From an uncultured Ruminococcus sp. (GTDB lineage: Bacteria; Bacillota; Clostridia; Oscillospirales; Acutalibacteraceae): a DNA stretch of 12,568 nucleotides. Within the stretch, counting starts at the first letter, position 1. Each line of letters starts with the position of its first letter. This document shows, one piece after another, positions 6,546 through 12,568 of the stretch. The position numbers and the translations under genes are program-made. A model generated the notes under the pieces. It searched no databases and was not told the DNA's origin. It was given only the letters and a program-made list of their open reading frames with translations. The DNA lies in contig CACYDK010000207.1 of NCBI GenBank assembly GCA_902773155.1, positions 1-12,568 of the forward strand, given 5' to 3'.

Positions 6546-6955
6546 ACGGCGAATTGATTTTCTACCTCGCAAACAAAACTCACCTGTGCGAGAAGGCTCT
6601 CGAGGGAGCGCTCGGGAATACCGGCATTATGCTCAGAAAATCCCGCTACGCGACAACTCCGGAAAAGCTCGGCGAGCTCATCATCGACGCTTTTGAGAAC
6701 GCGAATATCGTTTTTACCGCCGGCGGGCTTAAGTTCTCCGACGAAAACGGTATAGAGAGCGTATTGTCCCGCGCTTTGGCCGGTAAGGATTTCGATGATT
6801 TGAAAAAGCTTAAAAACAGCGTTTCCTCCGAGGACGGATATCTTGTCCGCGTCGGAGGGCAGCTCCTCGTTGCTCTTCCAGATGAACCCGAGGAGATAGA
6901 TGCTCTGTTATCGGGCGAGCTTCGGGGATATCTTGAACGTTTTACACAGCTTTGA
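6542..6955 (+). CDS. Small degenerate CinA/MoaB-like (molybdopterin-binding fold) protein
   Basis: The 137-residue product has no signal peptide or membrane segment. FENANIVFTAGGLKFSDENG (51-70) parallels the TTGGLGPTSDD region of the CinA N-terminal domain, and GGQLLVALPDEPEEIDALL (105-123) parallels the LPGPPREM region. Key glycines and prolines of the ligand loops are changed: TAGGLKFSDEN lacks the GPT turn, and LPDEP replaces LPGPP. It may therefore keep the fold but not bind molybdopterin or hydrolyse a nucleotide pyrophosphate. The ATG overlaps the sortase TGA (ATGA), with GGAGG at 6530-6534, so the two are translationally coupled and probably made in fixed ratio. It is much shorter than full CinA (about 410 residues) and somewhat shorter than MoaB. 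Function unknown; a partner of the sortase cytoplasmic domain is a reasonable guess. Confidence 0.65.
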   Translation: MNGELIFYLANKTHLCEKALEGALGNTGIMLRKSRYATTPEKLGELIIDAFENANIVFTAGGLKFSDENGIESVLSRALAGKDFDDLKKLKNSVSSEDGYLVRVGGQLLVALPDEPEEIDALLSGELRGYLERFTQL

Positions 6956-6992
6956 TTTTCAGAATTGCCTTAAAACTATCAAATGCTACAAA

Positions 6993-7065
6993 AACCTACC
7001 TCTAAATTTGTAGGTTATTTACAATGGAATTTTCTTTATATATTTGTTAAAATATATCTAGATAT
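6993..7065. promoter_or_regulatory. Upstream region of the cohesin-like gene: hairpin and 12-base palindrome
   Basis: The 153-base gap after the CinA-like gene is AT-rich. AACCTAC (6993-6999) pairs with GTAGGTT (7010-7016), but no T-run follows, so it is a weak terminator at best. ATATCTAGATAT (7054-7065) is a perfect 12-base palindrome near the likely promoter and could be an operator. -35-like TTTACA (7018-7023) and TTGTTA (7044-7049) and -10-like CATAAT (7071-7076) are present, but none are correctly spaced. The RBS AAGGAG at 7095-7100 is strong. Confidence 0.35.
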
Positions 7066-7108
7066 TTATTCATAATGTTATCTGAATAAACAAAAAGGAG
7101 AAGATACT

Positions 7109-8134
7109 ATGAAAAACTTAAAGAAGATTTGTGCGGTTGTCCTCGCGGTTCTTATGCTTGCTTCCGTAGCGGCAGTTTCCGCTTCGGCTCTTGACGGCAC
7201 TATCAACATTAGATTCACCTCAAACGCCGGCGCTAAAGCCGATAGGACTGTAGACATCAGCAAGGACGATCAGTTTACCGTTGCTTTCTCTCTTGAGACC
7301 GAGCTTTCCGTTATCAACAGCCAGGGCACCCTCGGCTATGACAGCTCTGTGGCTACTCTCGAAAGCCTCGAGTATAAAAACTCGGCAGGTTCCGCCATTG
7401 TCAACACAGACCTCAAGGATATGGCCGCGTTTAACCACACCGAATTTGACGCAAAGCCTGCCTTCACTAAGTCTGCCGAATTCATCGTAGCCAAGTTCAA
7501 GGCCGTCAAGGCCGGCGACCTTAAGCTCGAGCTCAACTTTGACGAGCTTAACGCTGTCGACGCCTCCGCTAAGGACGTTGCTTTGATCACAGACGGTAAT
7601 GTTGCTTCCACCTTATACGCTTCCTCTGCAGAAATAACTGTCGCTTCCGACGTAAAGCCCGAGCTTTCCGCGACCAAAAAGTCTCTCAAGGCCGGTAAGA
7701 CCTTTACGCTTAAGGTGACCGGAACAGAATCCGCCGCTACCTTCACTTCGTCCAAGAAGAGCGTTGCCGCGGTTAACAAGACCACAGGCGTTGTTACCGC
7801 TCTTAAGAAGGGCTCCGCTACAATCACAGCTAAGGTTGACGGTCAGAAGCTCACATGCAAGGTAACAGTAACCTCGTCTCCGAGCCTCAAGATCGGCGGA
7901 AAGAAGTTCAGCGCAAAGAAAACTTACCCCGTTAAGGTCGGCAAGACCCTCGCCGTTAAGATCACAGGCAAGGCCAAGAGCGTTAAAAACTCCTACAAGA
8001 ACGCTAAGGTCGCCAAGGTTTCCGGCAAAAAGACCGCAACCTCCATCAAGATCAAGGGCGTCAAGAAGGGCTCCGGCACTGTTACCGTAACAGTTAACAA
8101 GGTTGCCTTCAAGATCAAGGTAAAGGTTAAATAA
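7109..8134 (+). CDS. Secreted protein with cohesin-like domain and two bacterial Ig-like (Big2) domains
   Basis: The 341-residue product begins with a clear signal peptide (KNLKK, a hydrophobic core, cleavage after ASA at 27). Residues about 30-178 form a beta-rich domain like a cohesin: DQFTVAFSLETEL, then TLGYDSSVATLES (74-86), then FIVAKFKAVKAGDLKLELN. Residues 184-255 are a Big2 Ig-like domain (LKAGKTFTLKVTG, then VAAVNKTTGVVTALKKGSA). Residues 258-341 are a second, Lys-rich Ig-like repeat ending in KIKVKVK. There is no LPXTG-type signal, dockerin, membrane anchor or catalytic domain, so it is free or held by charge, since the C-terminal half is very basic. It could be a small scaffold or adhesin. 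Codon choice looks strongly selective (AAG, ACC, GGC), and with AAGGAG and a strong terminator this suggests high expression. True cohesin function is unproven. Confidence 0.8.
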   Translation: MKNLKKICAVVLAVLMLASVAAVSASALDGTINIRFTSNAGAKADRTVDISKDDQFTVAFSLETELSVINSQGTLGYDSSVATLESLEYKNSAGSAIVNTDLKDMAAFNHTEFDAKPAFTKSAEFIVAKFKAVKAGDLKLELNFDELNAVDASAKDVALITDGNVASTLYASSAEITVASDVKPELSATKKSLKAGKTFTLKVTGTESAATFTSSKKSVAAVNKTTGVVTALKKGSATITAKVDGQKLTCKVTVTSSPSLKIGGKKFSAKKTYPVKVGKTLAVKITGKAKSVKNSYKNAKVAKVSGKKTATSIKIKGVKKGSGTVTVTVNKVAFKIKVKVK

Positions 8135-8157
8135 TTTAGAAACAGTTGAATACAACA

Positions 8158-8196
8158 ACGGCTCAGGGCAGAAGCCCTGGGCCGTTTATTTTTATT
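8158..8196 (+). terminator. Strong Rho-independent terminator after the cohesin-like gene
   Basis: A 12-pair stem, ACGGCTCAGGGC (8158-8169) with GCCCTGGGCCGT (8174-8185), has one G-T pair and an AGAA loop, and is followed by a T-rich run (8185-8196). It lies 24 bases after the stop codon. The convergent DUF5677 gene ends just beyond it; read on the other strand the stem lacks a good T-run. Confidence 0.92.
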
Positions 8197-8205
8197 CGTT
8201 ACTCG

Positions 8206-9045
8206 TTATTCGGGAAACAGTCTTTCGTGGGTGTTGTAGTAGATTTCCGTAAGCGCGTCCAAAAGCTTTGCAGCCAGCGACATTTTCTCGACGGTTTCCT
8301 CGTCGGGATACAGCGAAAACAGCATCGACGAAACGAGCGCAAGAGTATTTGCGCATTGGATAGCCGGCGCGGCTATTCCGTAGCCGCTTCTCAGCGAATC
8401 GCCGTTGTCCTGTGCGCCTAATCTTCCGAAGGTTCCCTGGGGCGAGGCGTGAACCGTCTGGTTAGCTACGGTGTAGTCCTCCTTCCACACGTCTACGTCG
8501 AGGTCGCATAGCTTTAGAATATCGCCGAACGTCACATGGCGTTTGTTTTCGCGGAAGGCGTTGCTCGCCATAGCCCAGTCGTAGCGGTCTTCGGTCTCTG
8601 AGGCCTCTATGAATTTATCGGCTACGGGCTCGCCGTACTTGAGTATGAACGAGCTTATTACCGAAAGCTCGTGCATCGAGCGCCATCTGGCGAAGGCTCC
8701 GTCCGCAAAGCCGGCTTTAACGAGCGTTATGATTTCCAGATATTGCTGAGAGGCGCGCTTGTGCAATCTTGTAAGCGCCGTAAAGGTATTCGGTTTCTCG
8801 TTTTTTTCGTCGTCGCCGAGACTCTCGAAGTATCGCGCGCAGCTTTCGGCGGCTTTGTTGATCATAACGTAAAAGCATTCCGAGACAATGTACGCGCGGC
8901 TCCAGTTTTGACTGAAATATTCGGCGAAGCTCTGTTCCTCGGCTCTCATCCTTGCGGCTCCCGAAAGCGCAAGGTTGATCTCGCTCTCGGTAAAGCCCGC
9001 CGAGAGAAAGCTTTCGGCGATGTTCTCGTGTTCGTTTTTGTTCAT
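8206..9045 (-). CDS. DUF5677 family protein, function unknown
   Basis: The 279-residue product appears all-helical, with no signal peptide, so it is probably cytoplasmic. The middle part (about 88-205) carries the pattern I associate with DUF5677: RLHKRASQQYLEIITLVKAG, GAFARWRSMHELSVISSF (117-134), and VHASPQG (198-204). R120 and H125 form an Rx4H pattern, as in HEPN ribonucleases, but this short motif is weak evidence. The N-terminus (1-50) looks like an added helical segment. GGGAGG at 9051-9056 precedes the ATG by five bases, and a good promoter lies further up (9123-9151). The gene is divergent from the ABC exporter with overlapping promoters, hinting at common control. Function cannot be stated. 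Confidence 0.75.
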   Translation of the reverse strand: MNKNEHENIAESFLSAGFTESEINLALSGAARMRAEEQSFAEYFSQNWSRAYIVSECFYVMINKAAESCARYFESLGDDEKNEKPNTFTALTRLHKRASQQYLEIITLVKAGFADGAFARWRSMHELSVISSFILKYGEPVADKFIEASETEDRYDWAMASNAFRENKRHVTFGDILKLCDLDVDVWKEDYTVANQTVHASPQGTFGRLGAQDNGDSLRSGYGIAAPAIQCANTLALVSSMLFSLYPDEETVEKMSLAAKLLDALTEIYYNTHERLFPE

Positions 9046-9076
9046 AGTTACCTCCCGGGAGATATCCCATTTGGAC

Positions 9077-9117
9077 TATAGGCAGGACGCGCGCTGATTT
9101 ATGCGATATCGCCTATA
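9077..9117. repeat. Dispersed palindromic repeat, copy B
   Basis: TATAGGC (9077-9083) and GCCTATA (9111-9117) are perfect 7-base inverted repeats. The inside (TGATTTATGCGATATCGCC, 9095-9113) matches copy A in the same orientation with a few changes. It lies in the leader of the DUF5677 gene, starting almost exactly at the predicted transcription start. Confidence 0.65.
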
Positions 9118-9122
9118 CATAG

Positions 9123-9151
9123 ATTTTATTTTCTTATTAAACTTTTGTCAA
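9123..9151 (-). promoter_or_regulatory. Sigma-A promoter of the DUF5677 gene
   Basis: On the minus strand a perfect TTGACA (9146-9151) and TAAAAT (9123-9128) are separated by 17 bases. Transcription should start near 9116, at the edge of repeat copy B, giving a leader of about 70 bases. Confidence 0.75.
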
Positions 9152-9168
9152 GGCTTTTGTTCCTTGAC
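9147..9168. promoter_or_regulatory. Inverted repeat joining two divergent -35 boxes (possible operator)
   Basis: GTCAAGG (9147-9153) and CCTTGAC (9162-9168) are perfect 7-base inverted repeats separated by eight bases. They contain most of the -35 boxes of both divergent promoters. Part of the symmetry follows from the two TTGAC boxes, but the added AAGG/CCTT extends it. A regulator bound here, or polymerase at either side, would block the other promoter. Confidence 0.5.
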
Positions 9169-9192
9169 TCGCCGTCGGCCGGGTGATATAAT
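9164..9192 (+). promoter_or_regulatory. Sigma-A promoter of the ABC exporter operon
   Basis: TTGACT (9164-9169) and a perfect TATAAT (9187-9192) are 17 bases apart, with TG at 9184-9185 giving an extended -10. Transcription should start near 9199, so the leader of about 70 bases contains repeat copy C. Confidence 0.85.
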
Positions 9193-9210
9193 TTTACACG
9201 TAAGTACTAT

Positions 9211-9257
9211 ACGGCAGCGCCGCGATCTTTATGCCGGGATTATGCGGTATTGCGTTA
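9211..9257. repeat. Dispersed palindromic repeat, copy C
   Basis: GGCAGCGCCGC (9213-9223) and ATTATGCGGTATTGC (9239-9253) match the two arms of copy A, with a loop about eight bases longer. The arms can pair (CCGC with GCGG, plus an outer stem with a bulge). It lies in the 5' leader of the exporter mRNA, about 14 bases before the start codon. Confidence 0.65.
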
Positions 9258-9270
9258 TTAACGAGGTATT

Positions 9271-10998
9271 ATGTTTTTACTGAGAAGATTTTTACGTGAT
9301 TATAAAAAACAGCTCGTTATCGGTCCGCTGTGCAAGCTGTTCGAGGCAGTTTTAGAGCTGTTTGTTCCGCTTGTAATGGCGGCGGTGATCGATAACGGTA
9401 TCCTTAAGGGCGATTCCGGCTATGTGCTAGGGATGGGGGCGGTTTTGGTTGCTCTCGGCGCGGTCGGTCTTGCCTCTGCGCTGGTGTGTCAGTATATGGC
9501 GTCATACACCTCTCAGGGCGCCGGAACAAAAATCCGGGAGGCGCTGTTTAAGCATATTGGTAGTCTTTCGCACCGGGAGCTCGACGAGATCGGCACCCCC
9601 TCGCTCATAACCAGAATGACCGGAGATATCAACGCTGTTCAGGCCAATATCGCAATGACTATGCGCCTGCTCCTCAGAGCGCCCTTCCTTATAATCGGCG
9701 CGCTGGTCATGGCCTGCTTTATCAACCTTGAGATTTCGCTGATTTTCTTCGGAGCGTCTCTGATGATCGGTGTGATCCTATATCTTGTAATGACGCGGTC
9801 GATGCCGTATTATCGCGACATTCAGTCGGAGGTCGACCGCATATCGTTATTATCGCGCGAGAACCTTTCCGGAAACCGCGTGATCCGCGCTTTTTCAAAG
9901 CAGAAGGCACAGCAAAAAAGCGTCGAAAACGAGACCGAAAAGCTGGCGAGAATCTCGACCCGGGTGGGACGTCTGTCCGCTCTTTTGAATCCCGCGACCT
10001 ATATGGTGACTTATTTGGCGGTCGCGCTGATACTTTATTTCGGAGGGCTAAAGGTCAACGGCGGCGTGCTCCTTTCGGGCGATATAGTCGCGCTGACAAG
10101 CTATATGACCCAGATCCTTCTGGCTATGATAGTGCTTGCTAATCTCGTCGTGCTTCTTTCGCGCGGAAGCGCGTGCGCAAGGCGCGTTAACGAGGTGCTT
10201 CTGACCAAGCCGACAGTAATTGAAAATTCTGATAAAGAAATAAAAACCGACCCGACCGCTCCGAAAGTTGAGTTTCGCGGCGTATCTTTCAGCTACGGCG
10301 ACGGTGACAACGAGCTTGAAAATATCAGCTTCAAAATAGGAAAAAACACCTTCACCGGAATCATCGGAACCACCGGCTCCGGAAAGAGCACGCTTCTCAG
10401 TTTGATCCTGCGCTACTATGACGTCCCATCGGGCGAGGTGCTTGCAGACGGAGTTAACGTCAAGGATTATCCGTTTTCACAGCTCCGCGGAAAAATCGGC
10501 GTCGTACCGCAGAAAAGCGTGTTGTTCAGCGGTACGGTCCGCTCCAATATGCGCTGGCAGAAGGCCGACGCGGATGATGAGGAAATAATGCGCGCTCTTA
10601 AAATCGCTCAGGCCGACGGCTTTATAAAAGAGCTGCCGGCGGGTCTGGACGCTCCGGTCGCTCAGGGCGGAACGAATTTTTCCGGCGGTCAGCGCCAGAG
10701 GCTTTGTATAGCCCGCGCTCTGGTCGGAGACCCCGAGCTCATTATACTTGACGACAGCTTCTCCGCGCTCGACTTCGCTACGGAAAAGGCGCTCAGAAAC
10801 GCGCTTTCCGAGCTTAAAAACACGACCCTGATAGTGGTAACTCAGCGCTGCTCGACCGTAATGAAGGCCGACAAGATCCTGGTGCTCGAGGACGGAAGGA
10901 TCGAGGGCGAGGGAACTCACGACGAGCTGTTCGAGACCTGCCCGGCCTATCGCGAGATCTGTCTCTCGCAGTTCAAAAGCGAGGAGGCGGCGCGATGA
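9271..10998 (+). CDS. ABC exporter half-transporter, subunit with degenerate ATP site
   Basis: The 575-residue product has a six-helix type IV exporter membrane domain (about 1-310) fused to a nucleotide-binding domain (about 335-570). Walker A is GTTGSGKST (366-374), the signature is FSGGQRQR with SGGQ at 471-474, and Walker B ends ILDD (D494-D495). The catalytic Glu is replaced by Asp (D495) and the switch His by Gln (Q525 in VTQRCSTV). These two changes mark the non-hydrolysing site of heterodimeric exporters such as TM287/288 and BmrCD. It should pair with the next gene product, whose start overlaps its stop (ATGA). The substrate is unknown; relatives export drugs, peptides or lipids. The RBS (GAGG, 9263-9266) is only four bases from the ATG and next to repeat copy C, which suggests modest translation. 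Confidence 0.93.
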   Translation: MFLLRRFLRDYKKQLVIGPLCKLFEAVLELFVPLVMAAVIDNGILKGDSGYVLGMGAVLVALGAVGLASALVCQYMASYTSQGAGTKIREALFKHIGSLSHRELDEIGTPSLITRMTGDINAVQANIAMTMRLLLRAPFLIIGALVMACFINLEISLIFFGASLMIGVILYLVMTRSMPYYRDIQSEVDRISLLSRENLSGNRVIRAFSKQKAQQKSVENETEKLARISTRVGRLSALLNPATYMVTYLAVALILYFGGLKVNGGVLLSGDIVALTSYMTQILLAMIVLANLVVLLSRGSACARRVNEVLLTKPTVIENSDKEIKTDPTAPKVEFRGVSFSYGDGDNELENISFKIGKNTFTGIIGTTGSGKSTLLSLILRYYDVPSGEVLADGVNVKDYPFSQLRGKIGVVPQKSVLFSGTVRSNMRWQKADADDEEIMRALKIAQADGFIKELPAGLDAPVAQGGTNFSGGQRQRLCIARALVGDPELIILDDSFSALDFATEKALRNALSELKNTTLIVVTQRCSTVMKADKILVLEDGRIEGEGTHDELFETCPAYREICLSQFKSEEAAR

Positions 10999-12568
10999 AG
11001 AACGCAAAAAAGATCCTACGCTATATCCGCCCCCATATGCTTTATCTCGTTTTGTCCGTCGTTTTCTCGGCTGTGAGCGTCGCCTGTACGCTCTACATTC
11101 CTGTAATAGTCGGAAACGCCGTTGACGTAATGATAGGGAAGGGGAAGGTCGATTTTGCCGAAATAATCTCAGCTGTCGTAAAGATAGCGATTATGGTGGG
11201 AGCAATCGCAGTTTCCGGATGGCTCTGCGGCAATTTTACAAATATTATTTCCGCGAGAACCGTCCGCGATATGCGCCGCGACATATTTGAAAAGCTAAAC
11301 AGCGTTCCGCTCTCGTATATAGACTCTCATCCGCACGGCGACCTTATCAGCCGCTTAACTAACGATGTTGAGGCTGTCGGCGACGGTATTTCTCAGGTGA
11401 TAAACCAGCTTTTCTCCGGACTTGCCACAATAATCGGAACCCTGATTTTTATGCTTTCGATCAATGCGGGTATCGCTCTGGTGGTAGTTGTATTAACGCC
11501 GCTTTCGATTCTGGTTGCGGGAGTTATCGGCAAAATGTGCGCGAAAAGCTTTAGAGAACAGCAGGCCTTGCAGGGCGATATCAGCTCCTACGTAGAGGAA
11601 ATAGTCGGGAATCAGAAGGTCGTTAAGGCCTTCGCCTACGAGGAACGCTCGTTTGAGGGCTTCGATAAAATGAACAAAAAGCTGTTCAAGGTGGGGCTCA
11701 AGGCGCAGTTTTCCGGCGCGCTCGCCAACCCCTGCACACGCTTCGTAAACAATATGGTCTACGCCGCTACGGGGATCATCGGCGCGCTTTCGGTTATAAG
11801 CGCGTTTATGGGGAATCTCACGATCGGCGGACTCTCCTGCTTTTTGACGTACGCCAACCAGTACACAAAGCCCTTTAACGAGGTCACGGGAGTTCTGACC
11901 CAGATTTCCACAGCCCTGGCCGCCGGAGGACGGATCTTCGCCGTGCTCGAGTCGCCAAGTGAGCCCTCGGAGAACGACAAAATCGAGCTCGAAAATGTCA
12001 AAGGCGATATCGAGTTTCGTCACGTGCGCTTCGCCTACGACCCTGAAAAGCCCCTGATAACCGACTTCTCGCTTAAGGTAAAGAGCGGAAGTCAGGTTGC
12101 GATAGTAGGCCCCACAGGTTGCGGAAAAACCACGCTAATTAACCTTATTATGCGCTTTTATGAGATCGAGGACGGAGAGATCCTAATCGACGGCGTTAAC
12201 GCCCGCGATATCCGACGCGACAGTCTCCGCAAGCTCTTCGGAATGGTACTTCAGGACAGCTTCCTGATCTCGGGCACGATTATGGAGAATCTGCGCTACG
12301 GAAACCCGGACGCCACCGACGACGAAATAATCGAGGCCGCCAAGCTTTCCTATGCTCACAGCTTTATAAGAAAAATGCCCGACGGTTACGATACGGTGAT
12401 TTCCGAGGGAGGAACAAACCTCTCCGCAGGGCAGAAACAGCTCCTATGCATAGCGCGCGCTATGACGCTTGATCCGCCTATGCTGATTCTCGACGAGGCG
12501 ACCTCCTCGATAGATACCCTCACCGAGATACGCGTTCAAAAGGCTTTCAAAAAGCTTATGCGCGGCCG
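10995..12568 (+). CDS. ABC exporter half-transporter, canonical subunit (runs off right edge)
   Basis: There are 524 complete codons in the window; about 50-70 residues are missing by comparison with the family. The membrane domain (about 1-320) is followed by Walker A GPTGCGKTT (372-380), signature LSAGQKQ (from 476) and Walker B LILDEATSSID with catalytic E501. This subunit therefore keeps the hydrolysing residues its partner lacks. The switch His would lie just beyond the edge. The ATG overlaps the previous stop (ATGA), with GAGGAGG at 10981-10987, so the two subunits are translationally coupled. Together they form one heterodimeric exporter in the cell membrane. Confidence 0.93.
   Translation, partial: MKNAKKILRYIRPHMLYLVLSVVFSAVSVACTLYIPVIVGNAVDVMIGKGKVDFAEIISAVVKIAIMVGAIAVSGWLCGNFTNIISARTVRDMRRDIFEKLNSVPLSYIDSHPHGDLISRLTNDVEAVGDGISQVINQLFSGLATIIGTLIFMLSINAGIALVVVVLTPLSILVAGVIGKMCAKSFREQQALQGDISSYVEEIVGNQKVVKAFAYEERSFEGFDKMNKKLFKVGLKAQFSGALANPCTRFVNNMVYAATGIIGALSVISAFMGNLTIGGLSCFLTYANQYTKPFNEVTGVLTQISTALAAGGRIFAVLESPSEPSENDKIELENVKGDIEFRHVRFAYDPEKPLITDFSLKVKSGSQVAIVGPTGCGKTTLINLIMRFYEIEDGEILIDGVNARDIRRDSLRKLFGMVLQDSFLISGTIMENLRYGNPDATDDEIIEAAKLSYAHSFIRKMPDGYDTVISEGGTNLSAGQKQLLCIARAMTLDPPMLILDEATSSIDTLTEIRVQKAFKKLMRG

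Noticed and set aside
6993..7016. Hairpin after the CinA-like gene as a terminator
   Set aside because: The stem is short (7 pairs), has a 10-base loop and no T-run follows; kept only as a weak regulatory feature.
8671..9081. Plus-strand open frame of 136 codons
   Set aside because: It is antisense to the DUF5677 gene and runs through its RBS and repeat copy B; no family features.

Overview
The window looks like chromosomal DNA of a Gram-positive, spore-forming gut Clostridia, most like the Ruminococcaceae/Oscillospiraceae. The signs are a SpoVAC spore protein, a class B sortase, secreted modular proteins with starch-binding-like and cohesin-like modules joined by Pro/Thr linkers, and strong AGGAGG-type ribosome binding sites. 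The starch-related modules recall the Ruminococcus bromii lineage, but the species cannot be fixed from the sequence. I see no phage genes, transposase, tRNA, rRNA or CRISPR array.

Layout. (1) 1-1348, minus strand: 5' part of a secreted protein with a CBM26-like starch-binding module, a second aromatic-rich module, a Pro/Thr linker and the start of a cohesin-like domain. It runs off the left edge. (2) 1578-2021, minus: spoVAC standing alone, with a possible forespore promoter. (3) 2176-6955, plus: a tight four-gene operon of cysteine desulfurase, ThiI, a membrane-anchored class B sortase with unusual extensions, and a small degenerate CinA/MoaB-like protein. (4) 7109-8134, plus: a secreted cohesin-like plus Ig-like (Big2) protein followed by a strong terminator. 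(5) 8206-9045, minus: a DUF5677-type protein. (6) 9271-12568, plus: a heterodimeric ABC exporter. Its first subunit is complete and has a degenerate ATP site. Its second subunit is cut by the right edge.

How the genes fit together. The desulfurase and ThiI form a sulfur relay for 4-thiouridine in tRNA, and the sortase and CinA-like gene are co-transcribed with them. The sortase N-terminal cytoplasmic domain looks like a diverged relative of the small CinA/MoaB-like protein encoded next to it. The DUF5677 gene and the exporter are fired by back-to-back promoters whose -35 boxes lie in one inverted repeat, so they are probably co-regulated. Each of these two transcripts would begin with a copy of a roughly 40-50 bp palindromic repeat. 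A third copy overlaps the stop codon of spoVAC. All non-coding gaps are under 300 bases and are described under the sites they hold.

The most interesting leads are the sortase with CinA/MoaB-like and wall-spanning extensions, the divergent promoter bracketed by repeats, and the two cohesin-like secreted proteins.
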